A stretch of DNA of 64,000 nucleotides from Odiellus spinosus (Eukaryota > Arthropoda > Arachnida > Opiliones > Phalangiidae). Within the stretch, counting starts at the first letter, position 1, and each line of letters begins with the position of its first letter. The notes under the pieces were generated by a model that saw nothing but the letters and a program-made list of their open reading frames with translations, was not told the DNA's origin and did not search any database. The position numbers were made by a program, and so were the translations under genes. This document shows positions 37,901-47,917 of this stretch, piece by piece. The stretch lies in assembly GCA_963920705.1 (NCBI GenBank), contig OY987227.1:2737526-2801525 (forward strand), in the 5' to 3' direction.

Positions 37901-38960
37901 CTCTAACACAACTTTTCCTTTATTCCAGGGCTGTCAGTAGATTGTGGAAGCATTTCCAGAAGGCAATTAAAAACGAACTGATAATTATTTCGCAAATATT
38001 TAGTGTTTGATTAAAAACATTATTATTATGTTTTATGCGGTACACAGTTAGCACACAGTTTTTAGTGCCCCCTCTTAAAAAAATTTAAAACGATACCCAC
38101 CAACCCTTTGTGCCCTTTGTTTTCCTATACAGATTTCTAGAAATTATAATTATCTTCCATGAAAAAATAGTTTGAATATAATCGTCGTTATTTTCAAGAA
38201 GGGAAATTAATCAAGTTTGTTTTTATTTAACATAATAACGCGTAATTCGACTAATCCATCCGCTTATATTTCAGGGATTGTAACTTTTTTCAATGTAGCC
38301 GGGCTGCAATTTATTCGTTAACGATTGAAACGCTCTTGTTACGTCTTGTATAAACCTGATAGCGCTAAGGTTCCGGCTTTAGCCGTTTTAAGACTCGGCA
38401 GGTATAATGTACCTCACAGAAAGTAATACATCTGATTACGCTACCGGACTATCGATTTGTTTTGGTCGGTAATTGTAATCAAAAGCAAATTCGATATCGT
38501 CGTAATATTACTTAGTCCACTAATTTCTATTATTCACCATCACATTCGGGCGCTTGTGAAATCCATTGACAAAGGCAGACATAAAGAGACGATTTTTCTT
38601 TACTATAGGCTGTTTAAATCATATACTATTTTGTATTTCGGAGTATAATATAAGTAATAAAGAAGCTTTATCAAACTAACCAAAACGAGTTTTTTTTTGT
38701 TTAAATCTATTTTACGTAACTAAACTAGTTCTCGAAAAAGTACCCTTAATGTCCCGCCATTGGCCTAAAAAGCGGGCCCTAGCTATATTCCTCTACTCGC
38801 GGAGTAAAAGGAGGTGAAACGTGAGGGGAGACAAAGTAGCTTATTTCCAGGACTGCTAGAAAAAAAAACGTTACTGCAAACTTGAAAATTATAGATGGCA
38901 GTTTTTAAGCGTCGTGCGGTGGAGCAAACTCAAGGGGCAAGGATCGCGCCGACACTCGCT
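34971..38960. other. Non-coding right half of the 9.2-kb insertion
   Basis: No convincing gene. Visible items are an A run of about 30 bases (about 35,352-35,381), a G run near 36,507-36,519, and a hairpin with arms ATTTTCGGTATTTTCA and TGAAAATACCGAAAAT (36,893-36,925). Sequence composition changes several times along the stretch, which suggests further nested debris. Confidence 0.5.
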
Positions 38961-39509
38961 TTAAGCTGATAAGCAGTTTTGAAAATCATGGATTTTTCAA
39001 CTTGGTCATTAAGTATTAGCACAATTTTTCGAGTTTCAACCCTTCGATACACTTGGTTAGGACGTATTTTTCCTATATAGCCTAATAAACCTTTAAGTAT
39101 ATCATTGACTTCGTTAGCTAGTTTATTTCTGTCCTCTCCCGGTTTTTCGGGGATTCCCGTAATAACTAAGTTATTTCGTCGTCTATCAGATTCAAAAAAA
39201 TCCTGTTTGGTCTTTAGCTTTAATATCTCCAAATCTTTTTGTTCAAGTTTGCTTTCTATTTCCTTTTTTAGACTCTCGTGTTCAAATTTTAAATAATCTA
39301 TTAATTCACTCTGCTTTTCTAATTTGTCAATCCTATCTTCATGGTTAGTGATTTTTTGGATGATTTTTTTCTATTTTAATATTTGATTCTTTAAGCGCTC
39401 CTTTAACATCATCAACTTTTTTTGCTACCGTATGTACTTCATTTGTTACAGATTTTTTCATATCCTTCATTTCCTTAAGTATATCTTTAAGGGTTGGTTC
39501 CATAGTCAT
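38961..39509 (-). pseudogene. LINE-B copy 2 ORF1, 5' fragment
   Basis: The start is at 39,509 (MTMEPTLKDILKEMKD), followed by the coiled coil and the RRM-like part (NNLVITGIPEKPGEDR, YRRVETRKIVLILND), up to the TTAA insertion site after TAYQLK. One-base length changes in the A/T runs near 39,366 and 39,420 shift the frame. The site near 18,033 that is broken in copy 1 is intact here. Confidence 0.85.
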
Positions 39510-39589
39510 TATTATAGCGTTATTAAGTTAAAGTTAGAGCACCAGTGAAAATTAAACAGAAAAATTTAGGGATTGTTAATATTACCTGT

Positions 39590-39966
39590 AATATCAAATA
39601 TTGAGAGATTATTACGTGTCCAAGTTCACTGGCGCTCTGACGAGACAAAGGTTGGAGTTAATGTGAAGAAAGCTCGGTCTAGAAGTTAAAAAACAATTCC
39701 ACTCTAGTCTGGCGTTGACGAGATAATAAGATAACGATATTTTTTTCGTAGCACGCCGGTTTTTACGTCAGGCGGAGCGCACTTATGGTTTTTTCTATAT
39801 TCGGTGAGATTGTTTTAATTTTTTTCGCTGGATTGTCGTCGGAAATTTACTGAGCTTGGTAGTTGACTTCCAATTCAAAATTCTGAAGTTAGGCAGTGAC
39901 AGGGAATCAAATGTTGTACTAGTAATAGTCGAGATCGAGATTATCTGTAATATCAAATATTGAGAG
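39590..39966 (-). repeat. LINE-B copy 2 5' UTR with truncated tandem monomer
   Basis: CTGTAATATCAAATATTGAG occurs near 39,592 and again near 39,949 (step about 357 bp), as in copy 1. The second occurrence is cut about 30 bp earlier than in copy 1. Confidence 0.65.
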
Positions 39967-42900
39967 AATAAATAAATTAATTATACCCTTTAGATCAATT
40001 TTTTCGATATTTTTGATGTGGCTTAGAATTTGCGCCACGCTGCTTTTATAGCTTAGACGGTTCTCTTTAAGAATTTAGCCACAATTCAAACCTAGCCTTT
40101 AACGATAAGTCGCCAGCTCAGTTTTAGTTCCAAATGAAGAAATTAATTTTTTCGGTAAGGTAAACTAGGCTCTTGGGCTTCCCTTTAGATCAATTTTTTC
40201 GATCTTTTTGATTGTGCTTAGAATTTGCACAGTGCTTATTTAGTAGCTTAGACGGTTCTCTTTAAGAATTAAGCAACGATTCAATCCTAGTCTTTAACTA
40301 TAAGTCGCCAGCTCAGTTTTAGTTCCAAATAAATAAATTAATTTTTTCGGTAAGGTACACTAGGCTCTCGGGCTTCCCTTTAGATCAATTTTTTCGATCT
40401 TTTTGATTGTGCTTAGAATTTGCACAGTGCTTATTTAGTAGCTTAGACGGTTCTCTTTAAGAATTAAGCAACGATTCAATCCTAGTCTTTAACTATAAGT
40501 CGCCAGCTCAGTTTTAGTTCCAAATGAAGAAATTAATTTTTTCGGTAGGGTACACTAGGCTCTTGCGCTTCCCTTTAGATCAATTTTTTCGATATTTTTG
40601 ATGGGGCTTAGAATTTGCACCACGCTGCTTTTATAGCTTAGACGGTTCTCTATAAGAATTTAGCCACTATTCAATCCTAGCCTTTAACGATAAGTCGCCA
40701 GCTCAGTTTTAGTTCCAAATGAAGAAATTAATTTTTTCGGTAAGGTACACTAGGCTCTTGGGCTTCCCTTTAAATCCATTTTTTCGCTCTTTTTGATGGT
40801 GCTTAGAATTTGCACCAGGCTGATTTTATAGCTTAGACGGTTCTCTTTAAGAATTTAGCCACGATTCAACCCTTGCCTTTGACGATAAATCGCCAGCTCA
40901 GTTTTAGCTCCAAATGAAGAAATTAATTTTTTCGGTAAGGTACACTAGGCTCTTGGGCTTCCCTTTAGATCAATTTTTTCGATCTCTTTGATGGGGCTTA
41001 GAATTAACAACACGCTGATTTTATAGCTTAGACGGTTCTCTTTAAGAATTTAGCCATTATTCAATCTTAGCCTTTAACGATAAGTCGCCAGCTCAGTTTT
41101 AGTTCAAAATAAATAAATTAATTTTTTCGGTAAGGCACACTAGGTTCTTGGGGTTCCCTTTAGATAAATTTTTTCGATCTTTTTGATGGGGCTTAGAATT
41201 TGCACCACGCTGATTTAATAGCTTATACGTTTCTCTTTAAGAATTTAGCCGCGATTATATCCTAGCCCTTAACGATAAATCGCCAGCTCAGTTTTAGATC
41301 CAAATGAATAAATTAATTTTTTTTGGCAAGGCGGGCTAGGCCCTTTAGTTACCCTTTAAATCAATTTTTTTCGCTCTTTTTGATGGTGCCTAGAATTTGC
41401 ACCACGCTGATTTTGTAGATTAGAAGGTTCTCTTTAAGAATCTAGCCACGATTCAATCATAGTATTTAACTATAAGTCGCCAGCTCAGTTTTAGTTCCAA
41501 ATGAAAACCAAAAATATATTTTTTTTTGCAAGGCGGGCTAGGCTCTTTAGTTAACTTTTAAATCAATTTTTTCGCTCTTTTTGATGGTGCTTAGAATTTG
41601 GACCAGATTGATTTTGTAGCTTAGACATTTCTTTTTAAGAATTTAGCCACGATTATATCCTAGCCCTTAACGATAAGTCGCCAACTCAGTTTTAGTTCCA
41701 AATGAATAAATAAATTTTTTTGGCAAGGCGCGCTAGGCCCTTTAGTTAACCTTTAAATCAATTTTTTTAAGATGCTTGGAATTTGCACTAGGCTGATTTT
41801 GTAGTTTAGACGTTTCTCTTTAAGAATATAGCCACGATTATATCCTAGCTTTTAACGATAAGTCGCCAGCTCAGTTTTAGTTCCAAATGAAAACAAAAAA
41901 AAATTTTTTTTTGCAAGGCGGGCTAGGCTTTTTAATTAACCTTTAAATCAATTTTTTCGCTCTTTTTGATGGTGCTTAGAATTTGCACCAGATTGATTTT
42001 GTAGCTTAGACATTTCTCTTTAAGAATTTAGCCACGATTCAACCCTAGCCGTTAACGATAAGTAGCCAGCTCAGTTTTAATTCCAAATGAATAAATTATT
42101 TTTTTTTTGGCAAGGCGGTTTAGACTCTTAGTTACCTTTTAAATCAATTGTTTTAGCTCTTTTTGATGGTGCTTAGAATTTGCACCAGGCTCATTTTGTA
42201 GTTTAGACGTTTCTCTTTAAGTATTTAGCCACGATTATATCCTATCTTTAAACGATAAGTCGCCAGCTCAGTTTTAGTTCCAAATGAAAAAAAAAAAAAA
42301 ATTGTCAAGGCGGGCTATGCTCTTTAGTTACCCTTTAAATCAATTTTTTTCGCTCTTTTTGATGGTGCTTAGAATTTGCACCAGTCTCATTTTGTAGCTT
42401 AGACGTTTCTCTTTAAGAATTTAGCCACGATTATATCCTAGCCCTTAACGATAAGTCGCCAGCTCAGTTTTAGTTCCAAATGAATAAATTAATGTTTTTG
42501 GCAAGGTGGGCTAGGCTCTTTAATTACCCTTTAAATCAATTTTTTTCGCTGTATTTGATGGTGCTTGGAATTTGCACCAGGCTGATTTTGTAGTTTAGAC
42601 GTTTCTCTTTAAGAACATAGCCACGATTATATCCTAGCCCTTAACGATAAGTCGCCAGCTCAGTTTTAGTTCCAAATGAATAAATTAATGTTTTTGGCAA
42701 GGTGGGCTAGTCTCTTTAATTACCCTTTAAATCAATTTTTTTCGCTGTTTTTGATGGTGCTTGGAATTTGCACCAGGCTGATTTTGTAGTTTAAACGTTT
42801 CTCTTTAAGAATATAGCGACAATTATATCCTAGCTTTTAACGATAAGTCGTCAGCTCAGTTTTAGTTCCAAATGAAAACAAAAAATATTTTTTTTGCAAG

Positions 42901-43265
42901 GCGGGCTAGGCTCTTTAGTTACCCTTTAAATCAATTTTTTCACTCTTTTTGATGGTGCTTAGAATTTGCACCAGATTGATTTTCTAGCTTAGACGTTTCT
43001 CTTTAAGAATTTAGCCACGATTCAAACCTAGCCGTTAACGATAAGTAGCCAGCTCAGTTTTAATTCCAAATGAATAAATTTTTTTTTTTGGCAAGGCGGT
43101 TTAGACTCTTAGTTACCCTTTAAATCAATTGTTTTAGCTCTTTTAGATGGTGCTTGGAATTTGCACCAGGCTGATTTTGTAGTTTAGACGTTTCTCTTTA
43201 AGAATTTAGCCAGGATTATATCCTAGCCCTTAACGATAAGTCGCCAGCTCAGTTTTAGTTCCAAA
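39967..43265 (+). repeat. Satellite array block 3, transition from type A to type B monomers
   Basis: About 17 monomers. Up to about 41,250 they are type A (CGGTAAGGTACACTAGGCTC). From about 41,300 on they are type B, with GGCAAGGCGGGCTAGGCTCT, TTAGTTACCCTTTAAATC, GATGGTGCTTAGAATTTG and CACGATTATATCCTAGC. The core AAGTCGCCAGCTCAGTTTTA is retained in both. The block ends inside the core at the Polinton target TCCAAA. Confidence 0.95.
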
Positions 43266-43703
43266 AGAGAAGAGTGGGGCGATTGACCGATTCGAGAATC
43301 CCCCCTTTCCCCCTTCCATCCAGGTGTTATAACGATTCCCCCCTTTCCGCCCCCCTTTCATGCCCCATTTTTACCCCCGTGATTTGTTCGCGAACCTACG
43401 GAGTATTATTTTTTAACCCCCCCCCCTGTCATAGGTCCCACGTGACGTAGACGGCGGAGCCCATTCGTTAACGTACGGAGAGCTTTTTTAAGTCACCCTG
43501 GGTTTCCGCGCCATTTTTGTTGACATTTCGCGAACGTACGGAGAGCTATTTTAAATGTTGGTCTCAGTTGGGCTGGTCTTTAGAGTCGGAGAGGGGACTC
43601 TAGAAAGATAAGCTTAAGGTGTGCTTATGGGATAAAAAACACAAGTTTTAAAGGCAAAGCCCCCGTTAAAACATTTTATTGCAAAATTCTTAAAACTATA
43701 CAT
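43266..43703 (+). repeat. Polinton left terminal inverted repeat
   Basis: Starts AGAGAAGAGTGGGGCG and pairs with the right arm to about ACTATACA. It is GC-rich at the tip (C runs) and carries three copies of a motif CGNNAACSTACGGAG (near 43,390, 43,466 and 43,527). The inner part (GGAGAGGGGACTCTAG, TAAGCTTAAGGTGTGC) is also conserved in the right arm. Confidence 0.95.
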
Positions 43704-43708
43704 TTTTT

Positions 43709-44449
43709 TCACAAGTTATTACGACCCAAATATATATTTTTGGCGACAAAAAGTAATGATTCTTTTAGATCGTTGTGTTGCGAGAGAACCAACAAAAATA
43801 ATTGCTCAGGTTTTAAAGAACACACGCAGTAGCGCTCTTTAACTCGCGCTTCAAATTTATTTAAAATTTCACTCGGACTCACATAGTTCAGAATATAATT
43901 GGTAATTTCGCCGATTTTTTCGGGGGCCTGAATATGTGGTGAGGCTCCGCCGCGGATATACGTGTCAATGAACAATGGCCCATGTAGCGTGCGAATTAAG
44001 TCTGCTACGACGGCGTACATACAGTCGATGGCGTAATCGTTTGATTCCAGCAGCTCAATATGCTCAGATATGGCGCTCATTTTCCGATTCAGGAGTACGG
44101 CTTCGTCTGGTGTAATTTTGAAGGTGAAGGAGTCCCGCCCGTGTTGGGTTAGGGTGAACGTTATTCCTTCAATGTCGGCCTGAGCGTAGACTTTTTGGCC
44201 ATCTTCTTCGCCCAATTCCAGCTTGTTTGAAGGGGCGTTTTTCTCGCCTTTTGTTTCAGCGAGGAGAGTTGGATAATGTTCCATCAATTTTTCCCAACAA
44301 TCCGGGGGAACAGAAAACCCTTTCATCGTTTCGGGTCGTCGAATTAATATTTCAAATTGAGCGTAGCTTATCAATCCGAAAGTAACGTACAAGTTATTTC
44401 CGAGATGGAATTTCACGTTTAATTTTTTTTTGGGGTGGCCCAACCTCAC
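43709..44449 (-). pseudogene. Polinton protein of unknown function, copy A (PC4-like fold suspected)
   Basis: This 246-codon frame has no ATG at its upstream edge and belongs to a broken gene. It is paralogous to the frame at 51,704-52,474: both have LYxTFG, an FSVxPxxW block, a stretch of about 20 residues rich in hydrophobics ending HxExL, and a Y(V/I)SP block near the C terminus. The order basic beta-like segment, EIxIR-like strand, FSVPPDCWEKL helix start resembles single-stranded-DNA-binding PC4/Sub1 domains, and a second weaker copy of the pattern may follow. That comparison is an inference by eye. It is the first gene inside the left repeat. Confidence 0.55.
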
Positions 44450-44877
44450 GGTTTTTTTTGCTCTGGTATACCGTCGAACCCGACGGCTCCGCGGTGGAAG
44501 CGGCTCGTTTTAAACTTTGTTGGGAGGCCATATTTACACGTGGTGATGGGACTGCGCAGGGCGACTAAATGATTCGGAGATTTTCAAGCTGGTGGGCGCA
44601 GCGTTTCACGGGAGGGGGGTGGTATTTGACAGGGGGTGGCGCGAGAGTGTGAGTCATCACGGGCGTGCTCAGGCGCGTTTTTTTCCTTGTGGGCCAAAGG
44701 AATTTGACCCCCTACTTCGTGGGCCTGTGCGTTTTGAATATTTTTTTTTTTTCCCCGCAGAATCGGGCGTAATAATGCGTCCATTTTTTAATCCGGTGTC
44801 GAAATCTCATGGCGTCTCGCCAATGATAATTTCTCCGGTCTTCGTCGGAATTTATGTAATAAATTCGTACATAACTG
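44450..44877. other. Polinton interval without a firm gene
   Basis: Short overlapping frames exist on both strands (for example 44,584-44,784 and 44,712-44,897), but none has a recognisable motif. Part may be the worn upstream end of copy A's gene. Confidence 0.4.
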
Positions 44878-45345
44878 TCAAATTGAACCTTGAGCATGAT
44901 CCAATATTTTTTTCACGTGATATTGAAGAACGAGTTTTTCAACTTCACTCCGGGTGGCCGTCAGAGTGATGAATGGTTTTGTAGCTTTGTCTTTTGTGTG
45001 GGTACGCGATTTTTGGGGAATGTTCAAATAGTTTTCCGCCCTCGCGTCGTCTATGCAAGGGGTATTCGCCTTTTGGGGGTATTTCCCAGTGACGTCATCG
45101 CACACGCATGCGCTGGCGCGCGCTAACTTTTGAATGAACTCACAACGAGGAAATTTCTCTCTATGCTCTTCCAGCGGGTCGTCAGTGCTCTGCCACACTG
45201 TAAGCCGACCGTGACACGTAAAACACTCGACCTCATCGCCCCCCTGGTTACGGAAAAAGAAACCAGCTTCCGCCATTAAGATGGGCGAGATGTTGCGATG
45301 GGGGTAATCGAAGAATGTAGCGAAACGAAAGCGTGTGTCGTCCAT
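44878..45345 (-). CDS. BIR-domain (IAP-type) protein carried by the Polinton
   Basis: This 155-residue protein has one clear baculovirus IAP repeat at residues 5-75. It reads RFATFFDYP, then AEAGFFFRNQGGDEVECFTC, GRLTVWQ, DDPLEEH and FPRCEF, with zinc ligands C41, C44, H61 and C68 all present. BIR domains bind caspases or IAP-antagonist peptides, and viral IAPs block host apoptosis. No RING finger follows, whereas baculovirus IAPs carry one; the C-terminal 80 residues are charged and unlike any domain I know. The frame is open from an ATG. Its closest cellular relatives should be arthropod IAPs or survivin-like proteins, which would indicate capture from a host. Minus strand, between unknown frames. 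Confidence 0.85.
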   Translation of the reverse strand: MDDTRFRFATFFDYPHRNISPILMAEAGFFFRNQGGDEVECFTCHGRLTVWQSTDDPLEEHREKFPRCEFIQKLARASACVCDDVTGKYPQKANTPCIDDARAENYLNIPQKSRTHTKDKATKPFITLTATRSEVEKLVLQYHVKKILDHAQGSI

Positions 45346-45562
45346 GGTGGCGGGTCACTGAATGAAAAGTGTAGGCTTATGACTATAAGATCGGCTTATT
45401 TCGTAATAAAGGGATACTGAAATAAAAAAAGTAGGCTTACAATGGTTAGGCTTATTGTAAATCAGGAGAACGTGGATTAATTTCAAAATTTTTAATTGGT
45501 GTAAAGACGGTTAAAAAACAATATACAAAAAAAAAAAAAAAAAAAAAAAACATTATACAAAA

Positions 45563-46075
45563 TTAAAAGTGGGGGTGTAGTGCCAAAAACTTGGCATTCG
45601 CCAAGGCCCGTTCTGTGGCACAGGGCCGGGAGGCGGTGGTGGGCCCGTGGGCGTGCCCGCACCGGACGAAGACGTCGACGATTGTGGGGCGCGGACATAA
45701 GGCGTCGTTTAAATCGCCCACGGGCCTATTCAGGTAATCCTCGATTAGGTCGGCCTTCTCCCGCCCGGTTGTCCAGACGGACACGGCGTTGCGGGTGGCG
45801 GCGTCCAGTAGCGGCTCCAGCCGTTCGTAGTCTACGTCACCGGCGTCAAAATCCAGCCCGTGAATTTTGCCGGTGACGTAGCGGTTGGAGCGAGCGACGT
45901 TGCGTCTCCCACCCTCGTACGGCGGGCGGAAGGTCCAAGAGACGAGGGTCGGGCAGACCCCGACGACGGCCACGGCCAGCTCCTTGATGACCATGTCGGG
46001 ACCGTGCCCGAAACATCGGACCTTATTCCGCCCGCCGAGGTACTCGAACTCGATGATGGCTGCTGGCGAGGACAT
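45563..46075 (-). CDS. GC-rich small Polinton protein of unknown function
   Basis: This open frame of 170 codons is far richer in GC than the rest of the window. It shows a hydrophobic start (IIEFEYLGG), FRPPY, RYVTGKIHGLDF, a TGREKADLIEDYL block, LCPRPTIVDVF and CGHAH. This block order resembles a family of short proteins seen in arthropod Polinton-like elements that may have a nuclease-like RNase H fold. That resemblance is from memory and not verified. Codon use with C/G at third positions differs strongly from the capsid genes next door. It lies between the BIR gene and the protease. Confidence 0.55.
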   Translation of the reverse strand: MSSPAAIIEFEYLGGRNKVRCFGHGPDMVIKELAVAVVGVCPTLVSWTFRPPYEGGRRNVARSNRYVTGKIHGLDFDAGDVDYERLEPLLDAATRNAVSVWTTGREKADLIEDYLNRPVGDLNDALCPRPTIVDVFVRCGHAHGPTTASRPCATERALANAKFLALHPHF

Positions 46076-46189
46076 CTTTTTTTTTTTTATACTCGTGAAG
46101 TTGGTATACTCGTGAAGTTGTGATTTTTCAGGTTGAAGAGATCGGTCTTATATACTCTCTTTTTTTTTAAATTTGTCGCTAGGGTACCG

Positions 46190-46646
46190 TTGGTATTTAG
46201 CGGGGGAGTCTTCGAAAAAGGGTCGAAATAAGTTTGTCATTGTATTCGGGACTGCGTTTAAATTTCTTTAGAAACGACCGCGTTCCACCCTTCTTCGATC
46301 GGTGAAGGAGGTAAAGAATACAATACTTTTCGCACACGGAGCTTGACAGTGATTGAAAACGTCGTTTATTGCAGGTGCGCTTTACGGAGTTTTTCTTGAT
46401 AAATCATGCGATGGAGGGTACGAGGTTTGCCCCGAACGCCAGTGAATCAAACTAGTCCCCGTAACCCCTTTTGTCGAAATAAATAGCTACCCAATGCGTG
46501 CCGGGGTTAAAGCTATTGTCGAAATTCACAACAAATCCAGCGGGGTAGCTGTCAATTCGGGTTGGGAGCGTGTCGCTCGAGTAAACCCCTTTAAAACTGG
46601 GAGTGTTTCGTAAATAATGTCTTATCTGGGGGCCGTTCATTTTCAA
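46190..46646 (-). pseudogene. Adenain-like cysteine protease (Polinton PRO), broken
   Basis: Family C5-type maturation protease that cleaves virion proteins. The start at 46,646 (MKMNGPQIRHYL) is followed by FKGVYSSDTLP and the highly typical YPAGFVVNFDNSF and GTHWVAIYFD block, which holds the catalytic histidine. Sequence further downstream still shows FDSL and CEKYCILYLL-like remnants matching the family's Asp and Cys regions. The ATG overlaps the end of the major capsid gene by four bases, the usual gene order. Broken. Confidence 0.85.
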
Positions 46647-47899
46647 ACTGTGATGGTGGCAACTCTATTCTTGTCAATTTGTAGTAAAGCTTGAAACTCG
46701 GAGAAAACTATGCAGCTGACGGTGTTCGCGGTTACTTGGTCGAAGCCAAGTTCCAAACGTAGCTGTCCATGTTGAGTGGCGCACCAGGTGGCGGATTGAG
46801 AGGCGCTATTATCTATTGAAAGGTCAAAGGCGTAGATACTATAACCCCCCGCGTAATCTTCGAGGGTGACCTCTAACCCTTTATCGCTATAATGGGTATC
46901 AGCACCTGAAAACAGGGTGTAGTACTCGCGGGCGAAGAGGTTCGCGAAATTGGGTTTCAGCGGGCGTGCGGGGATTTGTTCCGAGTTCACGAACAAAGAA
47001 ATATAGTTTAACCCGAAATTGCTGAAGCAGAACGGATTTGATTCATAGTCCCCCGCCTGTGCTTTGTGATTGACAAAACAGACGATCACGCGCTCGGGTA
47101 AAACCCCTAAATAGAGATTTTCTATCGAGGTATTAAGCAGGTGGGGGAGATGGTAAAAATTTTGGTCTCAGTTCGAGTATACGGGTATTGGGCGGGCTTC
47201 ATTGCCAAAGCGCGTTCGTGGGCCAGTAGAATTTTTGGCGCCACCAGGACTTTTGGAACGTGCAAAATGGCCTCAAGAATTTGGAACTTATATCCCCCAA
47301 GACCCGCTGGTTTTTTCCCCATTAAACTAAAGCTTGGTTTGGCTTTGTGCAATTTTAGTTTTAAAGGCACACCGTTCATGAGGTATTTAGATATATTAAA
47401 AAATCTAAATAAAGAGCCCCGTACATTTCAAATTCTTTCGAATTCTCACACGCCTTCTCTCTTCGTAAATGCCCTTTATTTTCGGTGATCGAGTCCATAT
47501 GACCCGCTGTGTCTTTAAAAAACATAGCCGCCTGAAGGTGTGATTTTGACGCGTCACTCCCGTACGTGGTTAAAGTTGAAATTATCGAGTTGTAGCCGTA
47601 ATGGTTCGCGGAAGGGGTTACTAGACAGTCACCCACGTAAAGGTCAATTCGCTCGAACTGGGAATGTAGGAAATTATTAATGGGGGTGTCGTCATTGTTC
47701 GTATTCGTGTTTCGTGTATAAAGCATAATCAAGGACGTGTCGATATATTCGTCATTATTGGCCGAAATCTCAAACTCAATTGGGCGTCTGCCCTCAACGA
47801 GGTTAGGGGCTGGTACGTAATTGTCTTTATCCGGTCAATTGAGGTTTGAATGGGTGGTACCGTGAAGAGGTCCAAGGCTGAATTGACGATTTCTCCCAT
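46643..47899 (-). pseudogene. Major capsid protein (double jelly-roll, Polinton), broken
   Basis: This matches the conserved Polinton major capsid family (related to annotations such as F54H12.2-like). The start region around 47,899 has LFTVPPIQTSI, followed by PIEFEIS and YTRNTNTN, GDCLVTPS, LYLDFL, GVPLKLKLHKAKPSF, LLAHERALA, YPYTR, NPFCFSNFGLNYISLFVN, the ARPLKPNFA block and a C-terminal FSEFQALLQIDKNR. These blocks occur in the family's normal order across the whole gene. Broken in several places. It lies between the protease (downstream) and the basic pX-like gene (upstream). Confidence 0.85.
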
Positions 47900-47917
47900 T
47901 TCTATCTCGAAAATATG

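Larger units (their letters stand above)
29744..38960. mobile_element. 9.2-kb insertion with TTAA target duplication (piggyBac-type integration), no transposase seen
   Basis: Comparison with LINE-B copy 1 (CCCTTAAGCTG at 17,850) gives the exact empty site. TTAA stands at both edges (29,740-29,743 and 38,961-38,964). The ends are inverted repeats: the left end begins AGCGAGTGTCTGCTCGAT and the right end, reversed, begins AGCGAGTGTCGGCGCGAT (16 of 18 match). TTAA duplications are the hallmark of piggyBac-superfamily integration, although the usual CCY start is not present. No long reading frame is found in the interior; the short ones (for example around 36,457-36,913 and 38,457-38,648) are unconvincing. 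The interior holds a nested element with inverted motif arrays, several hairpins, a 21-bp minisatellite and a poly(A) run. It is probably a composite of nested non-autonomous elements. Confidence 0.75.
26535..39966 (-). mobile_element. LINE-B copy 2, non-LTR retrotransposon, split by a 9.2-kb insertion
   Basis: This is the second copy of LINE-B on the minus strand. The 3' tail of TTGAA-type repeats starts at 26,535 and the 5' end meets satellite at 39,966. Order in the sense direction: 5' UTR (39,510-39,966), ORF1 split in two (39,509-38,961 and 29,743-29,553), ORF2 (29,487-26,854), 3' UTR with hairpin. The insertion at 29,744-38,960 lies inside ORF1 and has TTAA on both sides. The 5' UTR is about 30 bp shorter than in copy 1. 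By eye, the copies differ by roughly one base per hundred. Confidence 0.9.

Noticed and set aside
29744-38960. piggyBac-herpesvirus fusion of the Teratorn kind
   Set aside because: TTAA ends are present, but no viral gene or transposase is visible and the size is far too small.
45580-46123. Plus-strand frames opposite the GC-rich gene
   Set aside because: Shadow frames of 45,563-46,075, arginine/proline-rich as expected from GC-rich antisense.
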